Below are positions 33,931 through 44,698 of a stretch of DNA of 64,000 nucleotides, piece by piece; positions within the stretch are counted from its first letter, which is position 1; each line of letters begins with the position of its first letter. The translations under genes were made by a program, and so were the position numbers. Source of the stretch: Sequoia sempervirens (lineage: Eukaryota > Streptophyta > Pinopsida > Cupressales > Cupressaceae); NCBI GenBank assembly GCA_007258455.2, contig VDFB02358134.1, positions 212,845,047 to 212,909,046 of the forward strand. The letters are read 5' to 3'. The notes under the pieces were generated by a model that saw nothing but the letters and a program-made list of their open reading frames with translations, was not told the origin of the DNA and did no database searches.

Positions 33931-34226
33931 TTTGGGAATACTTGGTCTTCATCATAAATTACATAGGTGCCTAATCCTGTAGCATGATAATTTATGAAAG
34001 GATCATTGTACATGTGTTCACTCAACAAAGCATCTTCTTTGTCATTCCGGTCTCCACTCACCTTTTCTTCCTTCAGTAGTTCAACACAATACATTTCTTG
34101 CTTGGTGATAGAGGTATGTACGACTTTAAAATTGATCAGGGCTTCATCCGCTACATGTTCATAATGCAAAGCCTTCGATTTTATCTTCATTTTTGTGCCA
34201 TGCTTGGTTTTGAGTATCAAATGTGA

Positions 34227-34514
34227 TCAATCTAGGGACAGGTAACTTCCCACCTTTGAAGTAAATTCTTGAGATAAATAGATACCAAACATAGGAGGAA
34301 CATCTATGATCACAATGTCTTGTAGCACCGTGATACTAGGGCAAGAAAATAGAGTTATAGGAAGTGCTTTTATGACACCTATGGTTTCAACTTTGTTCCC
34401 ATCAAGCTGCATTACCCCCCTTTTCATAGGTTCATAGCTGAGTCCTAAAGCTTCGGCTATCTGTTTAGTCATAAATGTGGTACTAGCACCAGAATCAATC
34501 ATAGCATTGTGCAA
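34227..34514 (-). pseudogene. pol: E2 aspartic protease
   Basis: The frame opens with MHNAMIDSGASTTFMTKQ, holding the catalytic DSGA, followed by LDGNKVETIGVIKALPITLF and IVIIDVPPMFGIYLSQEF, the flap and hydrophobic strands of a retropepsin. A stop ends it at about 34227 and the following frame leads into a linker (34220-33930) before the second RNase H. It would cleave the polyprotein. Confidence 0.85.
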
Positions 34515-34762
34515 TTACTTCTTTCCTATAATGAGAGTCAAGAAGAAGGGTTGGGGATTTAACTTATCCCTAACCTTGACAAGTGATTCCTTTGTATTGT
34601 TTGTAAATACTTTAGCCGACAGTATTTGATTAACAACCTCTGCACTAGCAAACTACTTTGTTGGCACTGTATTGACCTCTTCTTGAAGTGCCTTCTGTAA
34701 TAGCATCTTTTGCTTTGGGATAGCTAGAATGTCCTATAGAGATACATTAGCAGATGAATTCT

Positions 34763-36418
34763 TCAATTGTTTGACCACATTAAAAGGTGACAACTTGGAG
34801 GTTTCTGCTGCTTGGCTCTTGGTGTAATAATTTCCTTTCTTGGTTGGGATGGTAGCAGGGCGGTAGAAGTACTAGGAATCTGATCAGAAACAACTTTGAG
34901 CTGCGGGCTGGCTAGATGCAAAACAACTGACTCGTATGTAAATCTCCTCTTTGAGCACGTGTTATAATTAGATTGCATGTGCGGTGTTTTGGGTATGAAC
35001 ACGTCATTAGCAAACACCATTTCTTCTTCCTCCATTCAGGAGAAAAGAATGTGATTAGGAGCAATATCAGATTCTTGTTCTAAAGACATTTCTTGCATTT
35101 AAATGGTAAGAACCACACTCTCCATTTGTGGTGAGGCATATATATAACCTCTATGATTTGTTGTCGCACCTTGGCTGCGTTGCTCCACCACCTTTTGTTG
35201 CAAGTTGCCACAAAGGCAGTTTTGAGGCATATGCGCATCGCTGCAAGGGAAGCACCACAGATTGATATCATCAATAAGGTTGCTCTGCCCTATGGTTAAT
35301 TCCCTACTTGAGCTTGGCGATGTGCTCGTCAGCGGAGTAGGCACCGACACCATTTGGTTTGCGGTCTAAGCTGGTGGATTAGTGTGAGGTGTGCCCTAGT
35401 ACTAATTTTGCTAATATGAGGACCACCGGCCTTGATTGTTTTGATATGCAGGATTCAGTGGTGTTGATTGGTTCCGATTAAGAGTGGTTATATCATTATC
35501 CATGGTTCACAACATCTCTTTGAGGTCGCTCATTTCACACTTGGAAGAACTTGATGTAGAGGCTATATTTTGTGGGGCTGCCACATATGTGTACATCGAC
35601 TGGTCAGTTGTGGGTGCACTAGTTGATGCAACTTCTTGCACGGGGATCGATATTTCAGGAAATATCAATATAATAGGTCGAGGAGGAAATTTTCTACAAT
35701 CTATTAAATTATTCTCGACTATGACAGTGACACTGTAAGCATCTGGTAGAGTAGCTCCTCCCAAAGACTTCATCATCATAGAAATGTCAGAATTGATGGA
35801 CTTTAGATAAAATATGAACGCCAACTCGGGAGTCGGGTGTATAGTAACAGGAATCCTCTGCCAATTTGTGTGAAATCGGGGTATTAAAGTCTATCAGAGC
35901 CTCTTGGGGGGCTTGTTTTATGACAGATAGTTGATAATACAGTAAAGAACGATCACCATCATTCGATAACCTCTCATAGAATGAATCTTTGAGCTCATCC
36001 CAAGTGTGAATAGTATTAGGTGATAGTGTTTGGTACCAATCCAGCGCCTTGCCTTTAAAAGACATGGCTAGAAGCCTCAGAGCTACATTATGCGCTGTAA
36101 TCCTATGTACTAGACAATGTCCACATCCTACAAATGTTATGCTGGTGTTCTTGAGCCATCTCTGATAAACTTAGGTATAGCTTTCATGGTTGAAACCGGG
36201 ATAGTGCCCCAGCCAGTGGGTGCTACTGGGGTTGCTAGGGGACTTTCAGCATCCCATGCCACGTAATTTCTATTGGCGGCCGACAACATGGTGAGAGGAA
36301 CGGGTGGTGGGAATGGAATGGTTACCAACTAATTTGCAGCTCACATTGCTCCCAGTGGAGGTACTATTAAATTGGGGTTACCTGTGGTTTGGAATCTAGT
36401 TACAGGCCAATGGCTCAT
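34763..36418 (-). pseudogene. gag: E2 gag
   Basis: The first ATG (36418) is only about 66 nt from the LTR end and opens MSHWPVTRFQTTGNPN. After two stops, a Pro/Thr-rich region (VTIPFPPPVPLTMLSAANRN) leads to the Gag core at 36065-35787 (MSFKGKALDWYQTLSP, WDELKDSFYERL). A Ser/Thr-rich part follows (35824-35507) and then a zinc-knuckle-like LWCFPCSDAHMPQNCLCG near 35270. Several stops and frame changes interrupt it. It should coat element RNA. Confidence 0.75.
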
Positions 36419-36452
36419 ACACCCTTCTAAAACGAAAATTCATTTAAGCTTT

Positions 36453-36470
36453 GTCCCACCGGGCATGCCA
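36453..36470 (-). other. E2 primer-binding segment
   Basis: The minus strand reads TGGCATGCCCGGTGGGAC, 14 nt after the LTR end. It is nearly the same as at 26-44 in the truncated element at the left edge. Confidence 0.6.
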
Positions 36471-36484
36471 GAAAAATAACAAAT

Positions 36485-37894
36485 TGTTGACGCCAAAATT
36501 TGATGAGGTAACAGTGTCTTATGGGAAACTCAGTTTATGGGGGACCTTTTGCGCTAAACTGAGTGACCTCCGGGTTTTTAAAGAAGTCAGCTTCTTCTGT
36601 AATAGGGGTTTGAAAGGGAAAAGGAAACAAATATAATAAAATAAAGTATAACCTAAGGTGATGCACCAAGACTTAATGATAGGCACGATAAATCATAGAT
36701 CTAAGGGCCTGAATGGTGTTTGTAGTGTTCCAGAAAATTAGAAACTAAAAATTACAGCATAAACAATACATTTATTGACATAAAATAATATTGCATATAC
36801 ATCCCTACTGCCAAGAAGAGTCATTAGACATGGTCTAGGTCAGCAAAGTTACATTCAACATATATAGTTCTCAAATGAAATGTCCAGACAATAAAAGGCA
36901 CAGTTTACAGTTTGATTAAATAGCATGAAAAAATAGAAAGGTCAAACAATTGGAACAGTCTGAGAGTCTTTGCAATAATATAAAACAACAAAAAGGCCTT
37001 GTGTATTTTAATAAAAACCCATGTTTCTCCTAAATTCCAGACTCTTTTCTCACAATAGAGAAAAGTATATATAGCAGGAAAAACCCCCACCGCTTTGGAG
37101 AGTAACAACAAAAAATATTTCACAATCCCCTAGCAAATGATGCAAGAATCAGAATATTCCCAAAGCCATTGCAACATAATCAATCTTGAACCAAGCATTT
37201 GGTCACTCCAGGAATAGGTACATCCTCTGCAAATAATGGCGATGGTCCCGACAAGGCCTGATCAAACAATTGTCACCATCCTGTGCGAATGATTATGACA
37301 CGCAGTGGCCAATAGCATTGTTAGGCCCGTCTGGTCTATCGCTTGAATATGAGATCCGCTGCCTAGGCACGTGGCAGCCTTTCGCTACCCGTATGAACCT
37401 CTCTCTATCACCGCTAAGGACTTGCATTAATGCTACGTGTGTCAAATGGGTAGAGCACTTCATCAATAATGGAGGGAACGATCACCAGTCGGGCGCAAAA
37501 GAGACGTGTGGTAGCATTTCACTGTCCACAGTTGTTACTTCATCTCTATGCTGAAAGATTTACTAATAGAAGAAACATAGCAAGAGTACACCACAAATAG
37601 CAACTGTGGGGCCCGCCAAAACTTTTTGGGAATGAGGGCTTCGTGGCACCTGAACGGAGCCCAATGAGACAATAAGAAAGCATGATCAAAAGAATCTCGT
37701 AGCCGTGACACATGGAAGCATAGTAGAGCTTTCTAGGATGTGAAAGTAATGTAGAGACTCGGGGTTGCGAGGAGTAGACATGTGGAGCAAGAGAGAAAAA
37801 CCTAGATAAAAGGCCGAGTTGATTACTTGCGATGCACGAGCCGAAGCATAGAGGAAAATACACTCGAAGGGAGCTAGTTAAATATTTATTAACA
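36485..37894 (-). mobile_element. 5' LTR of E2 (1410 bp)
   Basis: On the minus strand starts TGTTAATAAATATTTAACTA and ends GGCGTCAACA. Contains the TATA box at 37065-37075 and 77 bp lost from the 3' LTR. Confidence 0.9.
37065..37075 (-). promoter_or_regulatory. TATA box of the E2 5' LTR
   Basis: The minus strand reads GCTATATATAC. This is the copy that would drive E2 transcription. Confidence 0.55.
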
Positions 37895-37899
37895 ACACC
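37895..37899. repeat. Target-site duplication of E2 (right)
   Basis: ACACC, identical to 22824-22828. Confidence 0.85.
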
Positions 37900-38044
37900 C
37901 ATGGCACTAGATGAAGCTTCAAATAGGGGATTTGAAGAGCTTGCCCCCATTGATGAGGACCCAAAGGTGGTTCCAACGGATTGTGATGATATTGTGGACA
38001 TTGTTGGCATTGATTGTGACAAATCTTGTGACATGGTTGGTGTC

Positions 38045-38049
38045 CCTCC
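38045..38049. repeat. Target-site duplication of E3 (left)
   Basis: CCTCC, identical to 53404-53408. Confidence 0.85.
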
Positions 38050-39090
38050 TGTATAACTGAAAATATGTTATACTTCTGTGAATCCTTGCATGTGAGGATA
38101 CTCAATAATGAGTCCTTGCAAATCAATTCACAGCTCTCTATCCGAGAAGAGTAGGGATTGATATTGTGGCCCTCAGATTGACCCAGTTACCCCTGCAAAT
38201 ATAGTCTCAAAACAAGAGATTCAAAGAGGAGAAGCAAGAATTCCAATCTCCATGAATCCTATTTTTGCAATGCAACAATGAAAACTAATCTAAATGACTG
38301 TAAAATGCAATAAACAAAACTAATTTATTGAAATGAAAATTGATCTACATGCAATGCCATAAATGAATTATTTTGCAAATTAATCTACTATGAAGATTAA
38401 GCTAAAATGTAATATTAAACTATATGCTCTAAAACTAAGATGCTTATAAAATCAAACTAATGTGTAATCTCAAATGATAAAATTCAAGAAAATTTGTAGC
38501 ATAAGTCTGATGTAAAAATTCATGATCTCTTTAAATGAGAATGAGAGGGCTCATTTTATAGGCAAAAGTGGAATTGAAGGCAAATTCAGAAGCAATGTGG
38601 GATAAATAGAAAAATAGAAACAAATCTTGATTGGAATTCTTTTTTAGTTTATTTCCCTTTTAACTGATTTGTTTCCCTTTTTTTCATCACAGGATATTCT
38701 TGAGAGGATATTTCATTTTTTATTTTATTTAAGACGATAATATCTCTTTTAATAAAATAAAATAAGATTATGTAATTTAGAAATTAATATTAATAAAATA
38801 AAATAAAATTATTTAATTAAAAATAGATTTAATTAAATAGCATCATTTTATTTAAGTAATATTAACTTCAATTAAATAACATTATTTTATTTATTAAAAG
38901 GGATTTATTTCTTTTGATTAAATAAAATTAATGAAGCATTCAAACCTTAGGGAAAATTGAAACATTTGAAATAGTTATGAATTGATTAAGAAATTAGATT
39001 TGAAAATGCACAATCATTGATTCAAAGTTGATGTTGACAAATTAAATAAATGGGGCCCAAAGTCTAGGTGACCATTTTAGGTTGCATACA
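38050..39090 (-). mobile_element. 3' LTR of E3 (1041 bp)
   Basis: On the minus strand starts TGTATGCAACCTAAAATGG and ends CATATTTTCAGTTATACA. The TATA box (minus CCTATAAAATGA) is at 38551-38562. Confidence 0.95.
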
Positions 39091-39103
39091 TTTTCCCCTC
39101 TTT
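39091..39103 (-). other. E3 polypurine tract
   Basis: The minus strand reads AAAGAGGGGAAAA directly before the 3' LTR. E4 has the almost identical AAAGAGGGGCAAAA. Confidence 0.8.
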
Positions 39104-39110
39104 GACTAAT

Positions 39111-39269
39111 GTGAGGTCGACTCGGGATCACATGCAGTCAAAGAATGAAGTTGCAATGTGAGATCGATTTGGGATCACAAAACAACTCAGATGTGAGGTC
39201 GACTCGGGATCACATCTGGACAAACATAATCAAAAGGCCTTTGAACATGAGGTCAATTCAGGATCACAT
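39111..39269. repeat. Four copies of a 22-bp word in the E3 tail
   Basis: GTGAGGTCGACTCGGGATCA occurs exactly or nearly at 39111, 39159, 39193 and 39248, spaced 34 to 55 bp, followed by CAT in most copies. The minus (element) strand carries ATGTGATCCCGAGTCGACCT. Confidence 0.75.
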
Positions 39270-40986
39270 CCAAAGTGAGAGATAAGAATCTCAAGTAAGG
39301 TTGCCCCAAGAGAAGCAATTGATAAATTGATAAAGTTGAATCAAGGATTGAAGTTTGATAGGTACTGCCCCTTCGTGATCGAAATCGAAATGAGATAGAG
39401 GAGAAATAATAAATTGAAAATTTTGATCAAATCAAACAAAAGATAAGGTTCTTGTTGTAAGATGAAAAATATAAGAATCACAGAACCCAGGTAGATCAGC
39501 AAGAAAATTATGCCCTAAAGTTGAATTAGAAGAAAAGAAGTGGGTGAAATCAAATGGAAGATAGAAGTTTGGAAGAAATGGAAAGAAATGGAGAGAAGGA
39601 AGAGAATTTGCCTCAATAAAGAGGATGCATCAAAATCAATCAACTATTTAAGATAGGGAATTTCGATTGAGATCACGAAAGAAGATAAGGAAATGAAGAA
39701 CATGATCACAGTTGATGAAGAATCCACAAGAAAGATGAAGGAAACCCTCTCGAACCCATAATACAGCCTAAAAGTGCAAATTAACATGAAGTCTAAATAA
39801 TGCAAGCTACATGAAAATGCAAAGGTGTACTTGCAATAGGGTAACATAGGTTTTTGTGTGTTCATCATTCATTAGAGAATGTAAGAGAACTTATTTTCAT
39901 CATTGGGCCATTATTACCGGACATCGGACAATCACACAATCATCACTAGTCACAAACGCAACTATGAAGATATGAATGTGATTTATATCAGCTTGGAATG
40001 TGGAAAGATTCTAACATGAGCATCAAAGACATGAAGGTCAAGATGACTACAATGTTAGCTTACCCAATTTAATGTAGCAAAACCACGCTCGCATCAAGAC
40101 ATAAATGCCAGGATGGCCATGAGAATGGTTGTGCAAAAACATTCAAGGATGATGCCATAAATCTCTTAAGTGTGTCAAGGAGACAACAAGAGACACTGAA
40201 GAGGTTCAAGACAACACCCACAAGCAGAAAGCAAATAAAAACATGCCCCATGCCCCAAGTCATCTAGCTATGCATCACAGAGAGACTTATTAGACAAGGA
40301 CACTCAACGAAAATCAATATCAATCAACACACAAAGAAAAGATCATGGCATATCTCAAGCATTAAGTGTTGCAATTAAAAAATTTTAAGTGTGTAAACTG
40401 ATACTGAGTTCCTAGGATAAGGATTGAATGCTTGCAAGTAGGTAAGATCACATGACCGAACTAGATAAGACCAAACTGATAAGTGTTGAAAAACACACGA
40501 TGTCAGGGGTTGTGTTGAAAAATACAGTTGGGTTAGTGTTGAAAAACACCGTTTGTGAGGTGTCCTAAAGACAAGCATATCCAAGAGACCAAATATAACA
40601 CAGTGATGCCCCTAGACAAAGATAAAGACCAATTCCAAACCAAGGCAATAAGGACAAGGCATGATGGAGAAAGGCTAAGTGTCAAGGATGCATGCTAAGA
40701 AATAGGGATGCAAAGGCCTCAAGTAGCGCCTGTTTCTAGGTTTTCACCACTTGGAAGAACTTTTTTAAGGACTTTTTATATTTTTTATTTTTTTTGTATT
40801 TTTTCAGCATCATATTTGATTTTTTCTGGATTTTTTGACAATATATCAAATTTTTTTTTTGTAATTTTTTTAGTACCATATATCAATTTTTTTGGAACTT
40901 TTTTTTCAGGATCATATATCAATTTTTTTGGAACTTTTTTCAGGGTCATAATTATATACAAAGGATGCCCCCAGACAGAACGGGCA
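39270..40986 (-). other. E3 non-coding tail between integrase and polypurine tract
   Basis: No coding domain. It holds three GTGTTGAAAAACAC-type palindromic words (near 40483, 40512 and 40536). Near 40850-40955 a T-rich unit containing ATCATATATCAATTTTTTTG with GGAACTTTTTTCAG repeats about three times. Confidence 0.6.
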
Positions 40987-42123
40987 TCAAGGATAGAACT
41001 TCTTCAGGTGCAAAACATTGATAGGCTCAGGGAGCTACTCCCCCTCTTCAATAGATAGTAGATAGGCACCTGTGCCAAAAGCTGCTGTGATGATGTAGGG
41101 TCCAAGCCAATTAGGTTCAAATTTGCCCTTCTGTTCTCGATTCTGTTGGTTCTTAGGATTCTCTCGCAGGACAAGATCTCCTACTTGGAATTGTCTAGGG
41201 CGAACCTTTTTGTTGAAGGCTTTGGACATCCGCTTTTGATAGACCCTCATATGGTCAAATGGAGGCGCATTTCTTACCGGTAAGTTCCACCTGCAATCCT
41301 ACGGCACGATAGTCTTCATCCTGTGAACTAGACCTTGAGAGAGACCCGGCGATGGAATCTCAACCTCTGCTGCAATAATCGCTTTCAGTCACTGCATGTG
41401 AGGGCAAAAGGAGTAGCCCCAGTTGGAGTACGAATACTCGTTCTATAGGCCCATAGGGCCGGATTTATCTGTAGGTGCCAGCCTCTACCATTCTTATGAA
41501 CTGTTCTGTGCAAAATCTTGAGAATGGTTTTGTTTGAAGCCTCTGCCTGACCATTTCCTTGTGGGAAGTAAATGGAGGACCAATGTTTCTTTATCTTGAA
41601 TCTTTGGCAGAGTTCTTTAAGGTCCTTGTTTTTGAACTGACCTCCATTGTCAGTGATGATCTCAGATGGCACTCCATATCGACAGATGATATGGTTTAAA
41701 ATAAATAAAGACACTGTCTTGCTTGAGGCAAATAGGAAGTGGAAAGCTTCTACCCACTTTTGTGAAGTAGTCAGTAGCAGTGATAATGAACTTATGCCCA
41801 CCTGATGAGTTGGGATGAATCTGCCCAACAAGGTCAAAGGCCCATCGCTGAAATGGCCAGTGAGATATAGAAGGAATTAGCTCCCTACCTGGAGCATGTA
41901 TCAAGTGTCCATGTTTCTGACATTTTTCACAAGACTTAGCAAATGCTACTGCATCTATCTGCATCGTAGGCCAATAGTACCCTACCCTAAGCAACCTTCT
42001 AGCCATGGAAAGACCATTAGAATGTCCTCCACATATGCCTTCGTGGATGTCAACTAGCGCTTGATCGGATTCCTCCTTTTCTAAGCACCTAAGAAGTGTT
42101 CCATCTAGACCCCTCCTATACAA
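40987..42123 (-). pseudogene. pol: E3 integrase, catalytic triad kept
   Basis: The zinc finger HEGICGGHSNGLSMARRLL, YYWPTM, CEKCQKH is at 42123-41900. The core has WAFDLVGQIHP (first Asp), EIITDNGGQFKNKDL (second Asp) and NGQAEASNKTILKIL (the Glu), all present. The C-terminal part (41250-41035) has VRPRQFQVGDLVLRE and KFEPNWLGPYIITAAFGTGA, a GPY/F module. A frame change near 41.75 kb and an in-frame TAG near 41035 interrupt it; the polyprotein ends at 40987 (LHLKKFYP). The domains are well kept, which fits a recent insertion. Confidence 0.9.
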
Positions 42124-42860
42124 ATCACCAGAGATGAGGGAATGGCGAGAGGCGTTGCGGATAAGGTTTCTTCTTTTAGATCGGTTAAATGTATCGGGGA
42201 TGATGCCATCACGAAGATATGAGTAAATAGCACCATAGCAGGAGGATTCATGATTGACAAGGGTACAAATGACATGGCTTTCAGGTGAGTCAAATATGGG
42301 ATATCATAGCTCTTCCACCAGGAATTCATATCTAGACTCATGTTCCTCTAACTGAAGAAGTGAAGCAAGGGTGGCCATAGCATCAGCTGCTTTGTTCTCA
42401 GCCCTAGGGATTTGCTAAAAGGTGACAAAAGTAAAATATCGTCTCAATGAATCAACCATTTTTTTGTAAGGTACCAACTTGTCATCTTTTGTTTGGTATT
42501 GTTCATTGACTTGGTTGATGATCAGCTGAGAAGCCCCATAGATATGTAGTTCTGTGATATTCCACTCTATGGCCATTTTAGTCCATTTGTCAAAGCCTCA
42601 GACTCAGCTATGTTGTTTGTGCATGGAAAGAGTAACTTGTAAGATTTAGGAATAGTATACCCATGAGGAGAAACAAACAACACACCAGCTCCAGAACCAT
42701 TTTGCATGTAGGAACCATCAAAGAATAGTTTCCAGGATCTTTCAGCCATGTACATAAGATGCTCATCTGGAAAGTTGACTTGAATGGGCATATTATCTTG
42801 AATAGGGAAATTAGCCAGTTGATCTGCAATAGCTTGGCCTTTGATTGCTTTGCACTCAAT
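42124..42860 (-). pseudogene. pol: E3 second (archaeal-type) RNase H
   Basis: Motifs are WKLFFDGSYMQNGSGAGVLF (catalytic Asp kept), NNIAESEALTNGLKW (Glu) and, after a frame change, LHIYGASQLIINQVNEQ, where the usual GDSQL Asp is Ala. A linker with PRAENKAADAMATLASL follows. This domain type is the hallmark of Tat-lineage plant gypsy elements. Here it lies between the ordinary RNase H and integrase, the usual place. Confidence 0.8.
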
Positions 42861-43330
42861 ATACTCTATGTCAAATTTAGAAAGAATCATCATCCATTTA
42901 GCAAGTCTACCTGTGAGAGCAGCTTTACCGAGCAAGTATTTGAGAGGATCAATTTTTGCTATGAGGTGTATGGTGTGCGCGAGCATATAGTGTCGCAATT
43001 TTTGAGAAGCAAACACTACTGCGAGGCAAGCTTTTTCAATACTAGTATAATTAACCTCATAAGAAACAAAAGTGCGACTAATATAATATATGGCCCTTTC
43101 TTTCCCTTGTTCATCTTAACTCCTGGAGCCAACAATGCCCTGAAGATCTCAAAGATGGTGACATATAAAATGAGAGGTTTTCCGAATGGGAGGCAAGTAA
43201 TTAAAATGGGAGGATTCTCCAAGCATTCCTTTAATTTGATCCATGCCTTTTGGCAACCCCTCATTCCGCATATTGAACACCTTTATGCAAATTTTGTTGA
43301 AAGGTTGTGCCTCTATCCGCCAATCAGAAA
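42861..43330 (-). pseudogene. pol: E3 ordinary RNase H
   Basis: AWIKLKECLENPPILI and PFGKPLILYVTIFEIF are followed, after a frame change, by MFASQKLRHYMLAHTIHLIA and GRLAKWMMILSKFDIEYIE. This is the RT-linked RNase H of gypsy Pol. Its first catalytic Asp (usually LYxxxSD) reads differently because of a frame change. Confidence 0.8.
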
Positions 43331-44254
43331 TAAACCTCCTTATGGATTGAAGCTGCCCCTCAAGACCCTCATTTGGGTCGGGACATTTTTGGGAGGTGGC
43401 ATGTTTATAATGACTTGAACCTTTTCAGGGTCCACTTCTATTCCTTTAGCTGAAATGATGAATCCTAATAATTTGCCAGAAGTAACACCAAATGCACACT
43501 TTTTTGGGTTTAATCTTAGTTGAAATTGTTCCATGCAATCTAGAATCACTTCTAAATCAGCCAAATGTGTTCCTCTTCTCTTAGACTTAGCTAGGGTGTC
43601 ATCCACATAATCTTCCATATTCTTATGCATCATGTCATGAAAGATGGTTGTCATAGCTTCTGGTAAGTAGCTCGTGATTTAACCAAAGGGCATGACATTC
43701 CAACAATAAGTACCCCTGTGCACATGTGAATACAAATTTTCTTTGATCCCTCGGAGCTATCTTGATTCCGATTATACCTAAAACCATCCATCAAAGAATA
43801 GATCTCTATATCCCACACATGTCCACTATCATGTCTATGTTAGGAAGTGGGAAAATCATCCTTGGGTATGCTCGTTAAGATCTCTAAAGTATGTGCAGAT
43901 TCAAATGGTTTTATCAGGTTTAGAAATAGGTACAATGTTGGAAATCCAGTCAGCATAGTCTATGGCTCTAATGAATCCTGCACCAAGGAGCTTTTCTAAT
44001 TCAACTTTCACTAAAAGAGCTATATGAGGGTGTATTTTTCTCAACTTCTGTTTGACTGGTTTCACACCTGGAGCTATAGACAAATGATGCATAATGAGAT
44101 TAGTGTCCAACCCTGGCATGTCAGAGTATGTCCATGCAAAGTTAATTTCCTTCTTTGAGGAACTCAGTGATAGGCTTTCTTTCTTCACAGTGATAAAAGA
44201 TTTAGCTGCTAAGTGTACAATTTTGGAACTTCCTCTCAAGGGCTCCAAATTCAA
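43331..44254 (-). pseudogene. pol: E3 reverse transcriptase
   Basis: Pre-RT: INFAWTYSDMPGLDTNLIMH. RT: KPVKQKLRKIHPHIALLVK, KLLGAGFIRAIDYADWISN and IVPISKPDK, then stops, then the palm at 43654-43340 with MEDYVDDTLAKSKRRGTHL (YVDD kept), LNPKKCAFGVTSGKLLGFII and NVPTQMRVLRG. The middle (43660-43900) is disrupted in several frames, although CWNVMPFG can be read. It would copy element RNA. Confidence 0.88.
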
Positions 44255-44698
44255 TGTACCTTATGTAGGTTCAACCAATACCGATGATCGATCCTAGAAA
44301 TAGCTTTGGGGAGACTATCATACCTCATCCCAGAGGGTGTCTCTCGAGGTTTTCACCTTTGGATACCTTCTTTATTTTATTTTTTGGTTCTCGACACCTT
44401 CACATAGTGGTTTTCGCATCAATCCCTTTTTCTTTTTTTCTTTTCTTTTTATCTTGTGACTAAGGTACTTTGATGTCAGTTCTTTCATACCGTAGCCGGG
44501 TTCATCAGTAAGAGACCATAGGTTCAATGGAATTTAGATTGCAGTGTGATCTCATAGCTCATCAGGAAATGTCAAGAGTTGAGGCTCTGGTACCATTGAG
44601 ACTAACTCAATAAGGTTAGTGAAATATAGAAGTTTGATGACCGGGTTCAAGATTGGTGGATATAGGTAGGTCATCTCCGGTGACTGGTAGGAATTGAA
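44255..44698 (-). other. E3 pre-RT linker, frame broken
   Basis: No clear frame. Contains C/T-rich runs on the plus strand near 44380-44450. It lies between the acidic linker and RT. Confidence 0.4.

Larger units (their letters stand above)
22829..37894 (-). mobile_element. E2: 15.1-kb Ty3/gypsy element with unusual domain order
   Basis: Full-length, minus-strand, flanked by ACACC duplications and inserted in the E1 gag. LTRs are 1410 bp (5', 36485-37894) and 1333 bp (3', 22829-24161), ending TGTTAATAAAT and GTCAACA; they differ at many sites (several per 50 bp where I compared), so the insertion is fairly old. The order on the minus strand is gag, protease, archaeal-type RNase H, RT, RNase H, integrase, an antisense ORF, a long unknown ORF region and the 3' LTR. 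Every coding part has stops. The extra RNase H suggests the Tat lineage, but its place before RT is not the usual one. Confidence 0.9.
37895..38049 (-). pseudogene. gag: E1 gag, middle piece (between E2 and E3)
   Basis: This 155-bp island reads on the minus strand GTPTMSQDLSQSMPTM and later GSSSMGASSSNPLFEASS, a Ser/Thr/Met-rich spacer of Gag. With one copy of each target duplication removed, it joins in frame to TINTTSVGG upstream (at 53404) and VSSTNPFISTSFKPF downstream (at 22828). It is the only host sequence left between two 15-kb insertions. Confidence 0.85.

Noticed and set aside
37546..38034. A single 162-codon minus-strand gene across 37.9 kb
   Set aside because: The frame runs from E1 gag into the E2 LTR; the second half is LTR sequence, not protein.
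39111..39269. Regularly spaced 22-bp direct repeats that could suggest a CRISPR-like array
   Set aside because: Only four units with uneven spacing, imperfect copies, inside a plant retrotransposon, with no cas-like genes.
42759..43418. 219-codon plus-strand open frame
   Set aside because: It lies exactly opposite the E3 RT/RNase H coding sequence and shows no domain; it is an antisense shadow of conserved pol codons.
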